From contig DIUV01000012.1 in assembly GCA_002423155.1 (NCBI GenBank), forward strand, positions 59,688 through 105,119: DNA of 45,432 nucleotides, read 5' to 3'. Every line of letters begins with the position of its first letter. The stretch's first letter is position 1. The notes below the pieces were generated by a model. The model made no database searches. It was not told the origin of the DNA and was given only the letters and a program-made list of their open reading frames with translations. Source of the DNA: Alphaproteobacteria bacterium UBA6149 (GTDB lineage Bacteria > Pseudomonadota > Alphaproteobacteria > Rickettsiales > UBA998). This document shows, piece by piece, positions 34,214 through 43,800 of this stretch. The position numbers and the translations under genes were made by a program.

Positions 34214-35467
34214 TTACGCAGGCAACCGCTCACGCTTCGCTGGTGCATCTTCACTGGCGCGAATATGTTCCAAAATCACTGGTACAATCTTGTCACGGTA
34301 ATTACGACCATTGAAGATACCATAATGTCCCACGCCCATTTGTAGATGATAGCGTTTTTTGCTCGCTGGTAAGCCAGTGCAAATATCTAGCGCGGCTTTA
34401 GTTTGCCCTACGCCAGAAATATCGTCTTTTTCGCCTTCTACGGCTAATAAAGCGGTACGTTTGATAGCGGAAGGGTTCACCAAGCGGCCTTTATAATCAA
34501 ATTTGCCATCGGGCAATAAATGCCGTTGGAACACTTTATCAATCGTATCTAAATAAAAATCCGCAGGTAAATCCGCTACCGACAAATATTCATCATAGAA
34601 TTTACGGTGCGCCTCGGCAGATTCGCCGTCTCCATCCACTAAGTGACGGAAAAGTTTTACGTGCTGATCAATGTGACGATCCATATTCATGGTCATAAAG
34701 CCCGTAAGCTGTAAGAAACCGGGATACACGCGACGCATAAAGCCCGGATGATTATAAGGAACTTTAGTAATAACTTTTGACTCAAACCAGCTCAAAGGAT
34801 GCTCTTTTGCATGTTGATTTACTTTGGTGGGTGCTTTACGCGTATCAATTGGTCCGCCCATTAAGGTCATGGAGCGCGGAGCGAGAGGGTCATTATCCTC
34901 ATTCATCAAAGCCACCGCAGCAAATAATGGCACCGAAGGCTGACACACGGCAATTGTATGCACGCCCTCGCCCAAGAAATGAATTATTTCAATCAGATAA
35001 GAGATATAATCATCTAAATTAAAATTCCCCGCAGCTAAGGGCACATCGCGTGCATCTTGCCAATCAGTAATATAAACATTCCCATGGGGAATCAACGCAT
35101 CGACGGTACCGCGTAACAAAGTGGCATGATGCCCCGACATGGGCGCCACCACTAAAATCTTCGGATCGGACTTACGGGCATTTTTGCGGCTAAAATGTCG
35201 CAATTTACAAAAAGTTTTTTCAAAAACCACTTCCTCGCGCACATTAACCACCCGACCATGCACCGCCACATTATCAATATCAAATTTCGGCTTCATATAA
35301 CGCCGAGTTATCCGCTCAAACAGCTCCATCCCTGCCATCATCTGGCGACTATAACTAGTATTTGCCAAAGGATTTAAAGGATTGCTATGGAATTCTTTGC
35401 TTGCTTGTGCCAACAAACGCAAAGGTTCCATACTAGCGCGATGCATTTCGTGTATATGATATAACAT
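34214..35467 (-). CDS. phaZ: Intracellular polyhydroxyalkanoate depolymerase
   Basis: Cytoplasmic PHB mobilising enzyme of 417 residues, PHB_depo_C family. The nucleophile is predicted to be Cys175 in the lipase-box-like VCQPSVP; the acid is in VEGEKDDISG and the histidine in VGHYGIFNGRNYR. The N terminus (MLYHIHEMHRASMEPLRL) is typical. AGGAAAA precedes the ATG. No PHA synthase or phasin gene is visible nearby, so polymer synthesis genes, if any, are elsewhere. Confidence 0.93.
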   Translation of the reverse strand: MLYHIHEMHRASMEPLRLLAQASKEFHSNPLNPLANTSYSRQMMAGMELFERITRRYMKPKFDIDNVAVHGRVVNVREEVVFEKTFCKLRHFSRKNARKSDPKILVVAPMSGHHATLLRGTVDALIPHGNVYITDWQDARDVPLAAGNFNLDDYISYLIEIIHFLGEGVHTIAVCQPSVPLFAAVALMNEDNDPLAPRSMTLMGGPIDTRKAPTKVNQHAKEHPLSWFESKVITKVPYNHPGFMRRVYPGFLQLTGFMTMNMDRHIDQHVKLFRHLVDGDGESAEAHRKFYDEYLSVADLPADFYLDTIDKVFQRHLLPDGKFDYKGRLVNPSAIKRTALLAVEGEKDDISGVGQTKAALDICTGLPASKKRYHLQMGVGHYGIFNGRNYRDKIVPVILEHIRASEDAPAKRERLPA

Positions 35468-35557
35468 GATTTTCCTAATGCTTGAAGATTACTATAACTC
35501 TACTATAGCAGAACATGATGAAAAATGCGTTAACAAGTTTGCAGTGCAACAAAATTT

Positions 35558-35797
35558 TTATTTTTCAATAAAATTCAAATCTTCATCCAGCAAAGGAGAG
35601 TTACGCATAAACTCCACCAAACTTGGTTTCTCCTTCTTATAAAGAGGCTTCATAATAGCAATTATTGATTCCTTGAAAAAATAAGTAATACCCAAGACCA
35701 CAAACGAAACACTCACCCCAATTATTGCCTGCACCCAAGGGGTTAACTGAGAAAATTTATTGAGTAAATCGGCGAGAAAAATATATTCATTACGCAT
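35558..35797 (-). CDS. Small single-pass membrane protein, unknown
   Basis: 79 residues from the ATG at 35797, chosen because AAGGAG lies seven bases upstream; a longer frame starting at 35854 would run into the three-hairpin element. One membrane helix (VQAIIGVSVSFVVLGITYFF, about 24-43) is followed by a basic then acidic cytoplasmic-type tail. No family recognised. It stands between phaZ and the predicted RNA gene on the same strand. Confidence 0.6.
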   Translation of the reverse strand: MRNEYIFLADLLNKFSQLTPWVQAIIGVSVSFVVLGITYFFKESIIAIMKPLYKKEKPSLVEFMRNSPLLDEDLNFIEK

Positions 35798-35841
35798 GTT
35801 TTGCTCCTTTTGTTTAAACAAAATCACCATTAGAGCACAAA

Positions 35842-35933
35842 TATAGTGTTTCACCTTTGAAACGACCCTAATTTATTTTGAAACACTATAGGTTTGCGAC
35901 TGCAAACCCGCCGATCGTTCGGCGTTTCAAAAT
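35842..35933. repeat. Three-hairpin element, copy 2
   Basis: Arms TATAGTGTTTCA (35842-35853) and TGAAACACTATA (35879-35890) are perfectly complementary around a 25-base spacer. They are followed by GGTTTGC-GACT-GCAAACC (35891-35908) and CGCCGA-TCGT-TCGGCG (35909-35924). The layout equals copy 1 at 14133. In addition ATTTTGAAAC (35875-35884) can pair with GTTTCAAAAT (35924-35933), enclosing both small hairpins and competing with the long arms. Confidence 0.75.
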
Positions 35934-35963
35934 ACAAAGACTATAAAGACCTAATGGTGACTG

Positions 35964-36103
35964 GGAGCTAGTAACACGTCTAAAGTCGCGCCCACCTAAT
36001 TTACGGCAAACCGCTATTATATTCGGCAGACTCCCAGCCACAGGCATGGAAGCCGAACTTTCGTGTCGAACAAACGCTTTAGATATTAAGAGTTACTAGC
36101 TCC
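35964..36103 (-). ncRNA. ssrS: Structured small RNA, probably 6S RNA
   Basis: The ends pair perfectly over 12 bases (GGAGCTAGTAAC at 35964-35975, GTTACTAGCTCC at 36092-36103), and CTAAAG (35980-35985) pairs with CTTTAG (36077-36082), giving one long closed rod. Read on the minus strand it has a TTGTTCGACACGAAAG start and a GGCTGGGAGTCTGCCG block that resemble alphaproteobacterial 6S RNA as I remember it. A TATAAT hexamer on the minus strand at 36131-36136 would start a transcript of about 160 nt, the size of 6S. 6S RNA binds the housekeeping RNA polymerase. The structure is certain; the family and strand are inferred. Confidence 0.6.
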
Positions 36104-36130
36104 AAAACAGCAACACGCCATTTCATCAAC

Positions 36131-36158
36131 ATTATACAAAACCGTTCAAAAAAGTAAA
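36131..36158 (-). promoter_or_regulatory. Predicted promoter of the structured RNA
   Basis: On the minus strand TTTACT, a 16-base spacer and TATAAT form a plausible sigma-70 promoter. Transcription would begin near 36124, about 20 bases before the closing stem of the RNA. Confidence 0.45.
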
Positions 36159-36255
36159 TTTATAAAAACTCTTGCGTGGCTTTTTCACGCCCCCTCACAA
36201 AAAACACACTCTCCAACGCAAAAAATACAAATTCCAGCTTTTGTTTCGCAAACAA

Positions 36256-36283
36256 TTTATGCTATGCAGGGGCAATGTATAAT
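36256..36283 (+). promoter_or_regulatory. Predicted promoter of sucAB
   Basis: TTTATG, a 16-base spacer and a consensus TATAAT (36278-36283) lie about 40 bases before the sucA ATG. The -10 hexamer is exact; the -35 is weak. Confidence 0.45.
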
Positions 36284-36322
36284 TGTTTGAAGCATAATTT
36301 ATTGAAATAGGCAGAACCTAAA

Positions 36323-39199
36323 ATGAGCACCCAACAAGAAACTTTTTTATTTGGTACTAACGGCGTATTTATCGAAGAGCTATATGCACGTTATTTGCAA
36401 GACCCCAACTCCGTAGATGCCAGCTGGCGCGAAATATTCGCTGAGTGGAGAGGCGATGCACCAGCGACGTCCCCAGCTTGGGCGCCCAAAACTAAAAAAG
36501 TGATTGGTGCAGGGGCGGAAGATGCTCCCAAGGGAGATAAAAATAAAGCAGCTCCGGCGAAAGAAGTGGTGGGCAATACTCTTGATACGGTACGTGCGTT
36601 GCAACTAATCCACGCTTACCGTGTGCGTGGGCATTTGCTGGCGGATTTAGACCCTTTGCACCAAGAAGCACAAAAATATCACGCGGAATTAGACCCAGCC
36701 AATTATGGTTTTTCCGAAGCAGATTATGACCGCGCAATTCATTTGAACGGCGTATTGGGTTATCAATCCGCCTCTTTGCGTGAAATTTTGGCAGTGTTGC
36801 ACAAAACTTATTGCGGCACTATGGGCGTGGAGTTCATGCATATCCAATTCCCCGAACAAAAAGCTTGGATTCAAGAGCGTATTGAATCCGCTCGCGGCAA
36901 CCCACAACTAACCGCGGCAGACCGTGCAGAAATTCTAAAAACTTTGGTGGAAATTGAGTCTTTTGAAGAATTTGTACAAGTTAAATATGCGGGCGTAAAA
37001 CGCTTTTCTATTCAAGGTGGCGATGCAGCTATTTCAGGCTTACAAGTTGCCATCTCCGCCGCTTCACAATTGGGTGTCGATGAAGTAGTTATCGGCATGC
37101 CGCATCGGGGACGCTTAAACGTGCTAACTACCGTGATGGGCAAGCCTTATGCGGAAATGCTTTCTTTGTTCCAAGGCAACCAAGATTTTCCTGAATGGGT
37201 GGATGTTTCGGGTGACGTGAAATATCATCTAGGCGCATCGTCGGATCGTAAAATGGAAGATGGCAAAGTGATGCATCTTTCCTTAACTGCCAATCCTTCG
37301 CATTTAGAAGCGGTTAATCCGGTAGTAATTGGTAAAGTGCGCGCAAAACAAGACCAGAAAAACGACGTGGAAAAAACTCGCGTTTTAGGGGTAATGATGC
37401 ATGGGGATGCCGCCTTTGCTGGGCAAGGTTCAGTGGCGGAGGCTCTAGCACTTTCTGAACTACGCGGCTATCGCACTGGCGGTTCGTTGCACCTCATCGT
37501 AAACAATCAAATTGGTTTTACTACTGCGCCCATGTATTCACGCTTTACGCCTTATCCTTCAGATGTAGCCAAAGCCGTGCAAGCGCCTATTTTCCACGTA
37601 AATGGGGAAGACCCAGAAGCAGTTGCATTCGTGTGCAAAATGGCGATTGAGTTCCGCCAGAAATTCAAACGCGATGTGGTGGTGGATGTAATTTGTTACC
37701 GCAAATATGGGCATAATGAATCAGATGAGCCGATGTTCACCCAACCTTTGATGTATAAAAAAATCAAAGAAAAATTACCGCCCGTGCGGATTTACGCCAA
37801 CAAATTAATTGCTGAAGGATTGGCGACCGAAGCGCAAGTTGAGCAAGAATTTAAAAATTATCGTAAGTTCTTTGAAGAACAATACGAAATTTCCAAAGAA
37901 TTCCGTCCTGATAAGGCTGCGTGGTTAGAAGGATGTTGGAGCGGCTTTAAACGCCCAGAAATCCTCGACCGCAAAGAACCTGCTACAGGTGTTGCGAAAA
38001 AAACCTTGCAAGCAATTGGCGCGGCACTCGCGGAATATCCCAAAGATTTTGCCATTAACAGCAAACTAAAACGTATTTTAGAAACTCGTGCCGAATCTAT
38101 CGCCAAAAACAAAGATATTGATTGGGCTGGTGGCGAGGCGTTGGCTTATGGATCGCTGGTGAAAGAAGGATTCCCGGTGCGTTTGTCAGGGCAAGATTGT
38201 GGACGCGGAACCTTTTCGCATCGACATAGTGTGTTGGTGGATCAAAATAACGAAGAACGTTATGTGTCGCTCAACCACGTAGATCCTAAACAAGCACGTT
38301 ATGAAGTGATTGACAGTAACTTGTCAGAATTTGCCGTACTGGGCGTAGAATATGGTTATTCTTTAGCAGAACCTCGCGGCTTAACCATCTGGGAAGCTCA
38401 GTTTGGGGATTTTGCTAATGGTGCGCAGGTGATTATTGATCAATTTATTTGCTCAGGCGAAGTTAAATGGTTGCGTATGTCTGGCTTAGTAATGTTATTG
38501 CCACATGGTTATGAAGGTCAAGGTCCCGAACATAGCTCCGCACGCATTGAGCGCTTCTTACAGCTTTGTGCAGAAGACAATATGCAAGTGGTAAATTGCA
38601 CCACCCCAGCGAATTTCTTCCACGCTTTGCGCCGTCAATTAGCTTGTGAATTCCGCAAGCCGTTAATTGTATTTTCACCAAAATCTTTGTTACGTCACAA
38701 AATGGCGGTTTCAACTTTAGAAGATATGGATAAAGGAACTAGCTTTAGCAAATTATACGCTGAGAGTGGCAAATTAGTGGCAGATGCAAAAATCCGCCGC
38801 GTGGTTATCACCAGCGGAAAAGTTTATTATGACCTGATCCAAGCACGCGAAGAACGTAAATTAGACGATGTGGCAATTATCCGCATTGAACAATATTACC
38901 CGTTCCCGGAAAGCGAGCTAAAAGCAGAGCTAAAACGCTATAAAAATGCCGAAATTTTCTGGTGCCAAGAAGAGCCAGAAAATATGGGCGCGTGGAGCTT
39001 TGTGCGCAACCATATCGAATCCGCAATGGATGGTATTGGTCGCGAAGGTGAGCGCGTGCGTTATGCTGGTCGTGGCTTGGCGGCATCCCCTGCGGCAGGT
39101 TATATGAAAATTCATACGCGTGAGCAAAATGCATTGATTGAAGCTGCCCTCTCAGCAAAAAATGCGGCTGAAGTTAAAGCTGTTAAAAAACGCGCGTAA
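36323..39199 (+). CDS. sucA: 2-oxoglutarate dehydrogenase E1 component
   Basis: Thiamine diphosphate-dependent E1 subunit of the TCA-cycle 2-oxoglutarate dehydrogenase complex, 958 residues. Seen: the N-terminal E2-contact helix (FLFGTNGVFIEELYARYL), an Ala/Pro/Lys-rich linker, GMPHRGRLN at 258-266, MMHGDAAFAGQGSVAEALALS for cofactor binding, and the transketolase-like C-terminal half with QDCGRGTFSHRHSVL and PHGYEGQGPEHSSAR. It begins an operon with sucB, 26 bases downstream. Confidence 0.97.
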   Translation: MSTQQETFLFGTNGVFIEELYARYLQDPNSVDASWREIFAEWRGDAPATSPAWAPKTKKVIGAGAEDAPKGDKNKAAPAKEVVGNTLDTVRALQLIHAYRVRGHLLADLDPLHQEAQKYHAELDPANYGFSEADYDRAIHLNGVLGYQSASLREILAVLHKTYCGTMGVEFMHIQFPEQKAWIQERIESARGNPQLTAADRAEILKTLVEIESFEEFVQVKYAGVKRFSIQGGDAAISGLQVAISAASQLGVDEVVIGMPHRGRLNVLTTVMGKPYAEMLSLFQGNQDFPEWVDVSGDVKYHLGASSDRKMEDGKVMHLSLTANPSHLEAVNPVVIGKVRAKQDQKNDVEKTRVLGVMMHGDAAFAGQGSVAEALALSELRGYRTGGSLHLIVNNQIGFTTAPMYSRFTPYPSDVAKAVQAPIFHVNGEDPEAVAFVCKMAIEFRQKFKRDVVVDVICYRKYGHNESDEPMFTQPLMYKKIKEKLPPVRIYANKLIAEGLATEAQVEQEFKNYRKFFEEQYEISKEFRPDKAAWLEGCWSGFKRPEILDRKEPATGVAKKTLQAIGAALAEYPKDFAINSKLKRILETRAESIAKNKDIDWAGGEALAYGSLVKEGFPVRLSGQDCGRGTFSHRHSVLVDQNNEERYVSLNHVDPKQARYEVIDSNLSEFAVLGVEYGYSLAEPRGLTIWEAQFGDFANGAQVIIDQFICSGEVKWLRMSGLVMLLPHGYEGQGPEHSSARIERFLQLCAEDNMQVVNCTTPANFFHALRRQLACEFRKPLIVFSPKSLLRHKMAVSTLEDMDKGTSFSKLYAESGKLVADAKIRRVVITSGKVYYDLIQAREERKLDDVAIIRIEQYYPFPESELKAELKRYKNAEIFWCQEEPENMGAWSFVRNHIESAMDGIGREGERVRYAGRGLAASPAAGYMKIHTREQNALIEAALSAKNAAEVKAVKKRA

Positions 39200-39225
39200 T
39201 AAATATATATTAAAGGAGTAATGAA

Positions 39226-40389
39226 ATGAGTGCAAAAATCGTTGTCCCATCATTGGGAGAATCAGTATCCGAAGCCATCATCGCTAAATGGTTCAAACAA
39301 CCTGGTGATGCGGTGGTAAAAGATGAACCACTGGTAGAATTAGAAACCGACAAAGTAACCATGGAAGTAAACGCGCCCGAAAGCGGCAGCCTAACTTCGC
39401 AAGCGGTAAAAGAAGGTGACACAGTTGCCATTGGCGCATTATTGGGCGAAATCGCAGTGGGTGCGGCAGGTAAAGCCGCGGCAGCTCCTGCGGCAAAAGC
39501 TGCCCCTGCCCCAGTTGCTACTGCTCCTTCGGCTGACAAGAAAAACCCTCCAGCAGTGGAAAAATTATTGCAAGAAAACCCGCAAGTAAGCCCAGCTAAT
39601 GTAGCTGCGAGCGGCAAAGATGGTCGCTTAACTAAAGGTGATGTTTTGGGCGCAATTGGCGACGGCATGAGCAGCTCCCCTGCAGCAGGCCCACGCGAAG
39701 AACGCGTAAAAATGACTAAACTACGCAAAGCAATTGCCCGTCGTTTAAAAGATTCGCAAAACACTGCCGCGATTTTGACTACTTTCAACGAAATCGACAT
39801 GACCAATATTTTGGCATTGCGCAATGAATATAAAGACGATTTTGAGAAAAAACACGGCGTAAAACTAGGCTTCATGGGCTTTTTCGTAAAAGCAGCCGTA
39901 ACTGCTCTAAAAGAAATCCCCGAAGTAAACAGCCAGATTGATGGCGACGATATTATTTATAAAAATCATTATGATATTGGCGTAGCAGTCGGCACCGAGC
40001 AAGGCTTAGTAGTTCCCGTAATCCGCAATTCTGATCATCTAGGCATCGCCGGAATTGAAAGCGAAATCGGTCGCATGGCGAAAAAAGCCCGTGATGGCGC
40101 ATTAACCATGGAAGATATGTCGGGCGGCACTTTCACCATCTCTAATGGCGGCGTATATGGCTCGCTCATGTCCACCCCCATCATCAACCCTCCACAATCA
40201 GCCATTTTGGGCATGCACAAAACCCAAGACCGCCCCGTGGTAGTAAACGGACAAATCGTTATTCGTCCGATGATGTATGTAGCACTTTCTTATGACCACC
40301 GCATTGTTGACGGACGTGAGTCAGTTACATTCTTAAAACGCGTAAAAGAATGTATCGAAGATCCGCGTCGTTTGATTTTGGGACTTTAA
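39226..40389 (+). CDS. sucB: Dihydrolipoyllysine-residue succinyltransferase (E2)
   Basis: E2 core of the 2-oxoglutarate dehydrogenase complex, 387 residues. One lipoyl domain with the modified Lys43 (LETDKVTMEV), an Ala/Pro linker, an E3-binding domain (about 105-140, SPANVAASGKDGRLTKGDVL) and the catalytic acyltransferase domain with His358 and Asp362 in YDHRIVDGRE. AAAGGAG precedes the ATG. No lpdA follows; the next gene is an unrelated lipoprotein. Confidence 0.97.
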   Translation: MSAKIVVPSLGESVSEAIIAKWFKQPGDAVVKDEPLVELETDKVTMEVNAPESGSLTSQAVKEGDTVAIGALLGEIAVGAAGKAAAAPAAKAAPAPVATAPSADKKNPPAVEKLLQENPQVSPANVAASGKDGRLTKGDVLGAIGDGMSSSPAAGPREERVKMTKLRKAIARRLKDSQNTAAILTTFNEIDMTNILALRNEYKDDFEKKHGVKLGFMGFFVKAAVTALKEIPEVNSQIDGDDIIYKNHYDIGVAVGTEQGLVVPVIRNSDHLGIAGIESEIGRMAKKARDGALTMEDMSGGTFTISNGGVYGSLMSTPIINPPQSAILGMHKTQDRPVVVNGQIVIRPMMYVALSYDHRIVDGRESVTFLKRVKECIEDPRRLILGL

Positions 40390-40395
40390 TTTACC

Positions 40396-40428
40396 AATTC
40401 CTCCTAGAACATTGTTCTAGGAGGAATT
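40396..40428 (+). terminator. Hairpin after sucB
   Basis: Perfect 14-base inverted repeat, AATTCCTCCTAGAA and TTCTAGGAGGAATT, with a CATTG loop. No T-run follows, so it may act as a Rho-type or processing stem rather than a classical terminator. The right arm includes AGGAGG, too far (19 bases) from the next start to be its ribosome-binding site. Confidence 0.5.
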
Positions 40429-40443
40429 TACAAAGGTTTATAA

Positions 40444-40830
40444 ATGCGTTTGTTTCCAAACATCAAAAGAGCAATTATTTTATTAATGGTTGCAGGATGT
40501 AGCCGTCATGCCGAGCAAGAAAACACCAAATTCATTGGAAAATTTAGTGCTGAACTGGCAAAATGTTATAGAGAAAACACCAACTTCTCAAAACATACTC
40601 AAGCAATTAATATCCATTTGGATTTAAATATTGATAGCTCGCTCAAATCAATAAGTTTGGCAAAGGATGATGAACAAAAATATCATAAAAATCCTGAATT
40701 CAAAAAAAATGTAGATGAAACAATTATCGCAACAAAAAATTGTTTTCCCGTAACAACCTTGCCAAAAAGCCAATTTTCCGTGTGGAATTCTATAGATATA
40801 AATTTTCAACCCTGCACACAAGCTCAATAA
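40444..40830 (+). CDS. Lipoprotein with TolA C-terminal-like domain
   Basis: 128 residues. Signal peptide with a lipobox (MVAGC, Cys19) predicts a lipid-anchored envelope protein. The rest, with CYRENTNFSKHT, INIHLDLNIDSSLKSISL, YHKNPEFKKNVDETIIA and a C-F-P plus W-x-x-I-x-x-N-F-Q-P ending, resembles the C-terminal domain of TolA proteins. TolA itself is anchored by a membrane helix, so a lipoprotein version is unusual. Paired cysteines may form a disulfide. AAAGG lies seven bases before the ATG. It ends 16 bases from the convergent adhesin gene. Confidence 0.65.
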   Translation: MRLFPNIKRAIILLMVAGCSRHAEQENTKFIGKFSAELAKCYRENTNFSKHTQAINIHLDLNIDSSLKSISLAKDDEQKYHKNPEFKKNVDETIIATKNCFPVTTLPKSQFSVWNSIDINFQPCTQAQ

Positions 40831-40846
40831 AAAATTTCTAAAACAG

Positions 40847-43800
40847 TTAATCCAAGAATTCTTCTGTAATTTGAAGTTTTTTAGCAAGTTCAGGTTCTAT
40901 TTTTAAAAGACCAGCAAAAACATTAATATGTTTAGAGTTTTTATCTTGGTCGCTATTATTGAGCATATAGTATGGTGTGGCAGAACTATTATTATCTACA
41001 GTCTTATCAAGAGTTGCATCTTGCGACACCATAACAACCGTATTAGGAATAAGAGTTGTTTGTGTAATAATTGGTCTAACCACAGGTTCTACTGGTGGTT
41101 TGGGGAGAATAATAACCGACGGTTTCACAGGAGGGGTTACCGGGGGAATAACCGGTGGTTTAACAACATAAGGATTCGGGTCTCCGCCTGCGTGATTACT
41201 CGGCATCACAGAAATATCTGCAAATAAGGAAGGATATACAAGATTATAATTACCCGCATCCCCTCCGAGTAAGCTTAAACCACTAACGGCAACTGGCTTG
41301 TTAAGCCCAACATTAACATCTAAGAAATTACCAACTGCAGCACCGCCTAAAGTTACCACATCCGCGCCCAAGGGGATGATGCTCGCTATGCCACTTAAAC
41401 TGGCAATTAAATTACCGTCGAAGGTTTTATTACTCGCGGTTAAGCCGGTTACGTTTAAATCCTCCGCGGTAATATCCGCAGTTAAACCAGTTTGCTGGAT
41501 TAAGTTATAATTCCCCGCATCCGCTCCACCCAGAGTTACCCCAGTAACCGTAACTGCTTTACCAACGCCAACATTCTTATTACCAAAGTTACCCACCGCA
41601 GCACCGCCAAGGGTTACCACATCCGCACCAAGTGCCGTAACACTCGCAGATCCGCCCAAAGTGGCACTGGTGGTGGTGTCATAAACTTTATTACTCGCGG
41701 TTAGTCCGGCAATGTTTAAATCCGCAACAGTAATATCCGCCGTTAGTCCAGTTTGCTGAATCAGATTATAATTCCCCGCATCCGCACCACCCAGAGTTAC
41801 ACCCGTAACCGTAACCGCTTTACCAACCCCGACATTTTTATTAGCAAAATTACCCACCGCCGCCCCACCCAGAGTTACCACATCCGCACCCAAAGCCGTA
41901 ACACTCGCGACCCCACCTAAGGTAGCACTCGTGGTAGTATCATAAATCTTATCACTCGCGGTTAAGCCGGTTACGTTTAAATCCGCCTTATTAATGGTGA
42001 GGTTTGCGCCTGTATAAGTAATGCTATAATTAGCCCCAGCGGTAAGCGTGTTTTGTAAAATTGCATATGGCCCTCCCGCCACTGTTTCACCAACAGAACG
42101 ATTCAATACGCCACTGAAAGCATCGCCGCCATAAAGCGAGCCACTGCTTAGACTATAAGTCAATGCGGGATCAACATTGCCGTAAGTTTTAGTTTTGGCA
42201 ACGGCAGTTACTCCCAGAGCTCTTGTGCCAACAGTTAGTGCGGTCGCATTGTTGGCATAGGTAAAACCATAGCCTAAATCCGAGCTCAGGCTGCCACTTG
42301 CATAGTTCAAAAAATAATTTCCGATGTTAGCACCTTGGGTGTAGTTCGTGCTGCCATTTAATGAACCCGTTACCAGATCATCTCCCGCATCCGTGCTTAA
42401 ATAACCGCTTAGAGTATATAAATAACCAGCTACACTCGGCACAGCATCGCCATAAGTCAGCGCCGCCAACGCATTGGGCGTGGCGGTAAGCGTGGGAGTA
42501 TAAGAATAAAGCAAGCCATTTCCAGTGCTTAATGCAGGACATGCGCCGCCATAAACGCAAGTAAAGCGACGAAAATTATTGCTTAAACCACCAATAACAT
42601 CACTCGCTGGGTTGGTGGAATAAACTAACCAGCGTCCAGCAGGAACAGAAAAGGCACCAACACCAGAATTATTAATAAAATTACGCCCCGCGTCTATGGT
42701 TAAAGGTGTACCCGCACCAGAAACGGTAAGGACATTACCAATGGGCATATTTATGTCCGCCGCCGCTCCCGTGGTTTGGGCGAAAATGCTTGCCGCACTT
42801 ATAGATGGTAAGGTTAATCCATTAACACTGACCAGCGAAACATTGCCGAGCGGAGTTGTACCTCCCCAAGCATTTCCTCCTGTAGTAATGTTTGCCGCAT
42901 TGGCGCTTAGATGATAAGCTCCGTTGAGTGGGCTAGCAAAACTTATATTGCCAGAACCAGCATCTAGCACAATGTTTTGCCCCCCTGCTCCTCCCGATAA
43001 AGAATTTCCCGTTCCGGCACAAGACCCACAAAAATTTATATTTCCACCCGAAGTTATAACCGAAAGTCCCGTGCCCGTCGCATTAAGAAAAGTTTGAAAT
43101 GCCGCAGAAAAACTACCAGAATTAGTGTTAACTGAAGAGCTTTTAGATGACAAATTTCCATTAATTAAAACCGCTCCCCCAGCTGTAATTATATTAGTAG
43201 AATTAAAAACATTACTCCCACCTGCGGCACTGCTAGTAAGTGATGCGTTATTATAAAAATTGATATTGTTACTAAAAGTAATAGAATTATTAGACATAAA
43301 AGTAATTGGATCATACCAATCACTACTGCCAACATTCATAGTTGCGCCTGCCGTAAGCCCAGTATTTCTACCAACAACAATACTGCTCCAACCATCAACT
43401 AAATATCCTATTTCTGTGCTATCAAGATTAAAATTACCAGCGCCAGAATTAACTAAAATAGCGCGATTATTACTGCTGGGTTTTAAGGTAAGAATTCCCG
43501 TTCCGCTAATGTTTCCCCCTAAGGCAACATCATCAGCCGTAAGAGTAAGATTATTGCTTCCCGAATTTATGGTAGAAGCGGTAGTTATCGTAGAAGTTCC
43601 TGCATTAAGGGTGGCACTACCGCCAAAAATAGTGGCTCCATTTAAGGTAATGGGACTATTGGTGGTAGTTAATGTGGTGGCGGCAGTCCCTGAATTAAGC
43701 GTAAAATTATGGTTTAATGAAATCCCATTAGTGCCCGTTAGATTTATAGCTCCGTTATTAGTGGTGATGCTACCCGTACTCGCGGTAGTTATCTGATTAC

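Noticed and set aside
35964..36103. tmRNA, RNase P or SRP RNA
   Set aside because: None of their hallmark sequences is visible and the single long rod does not fit them.
41200..41983. Repeat array as CRISPR
   Set aside because: Units are 261 bases, in frame, without spacers; they encode protein repeats.
43260..43796. 178-codon plus-strand frame opposite the adhesin
   Set aside because: Hydrophobic composition follows from the reverse complement of Asn/Thr/Gly-rich repeats; no start signal.
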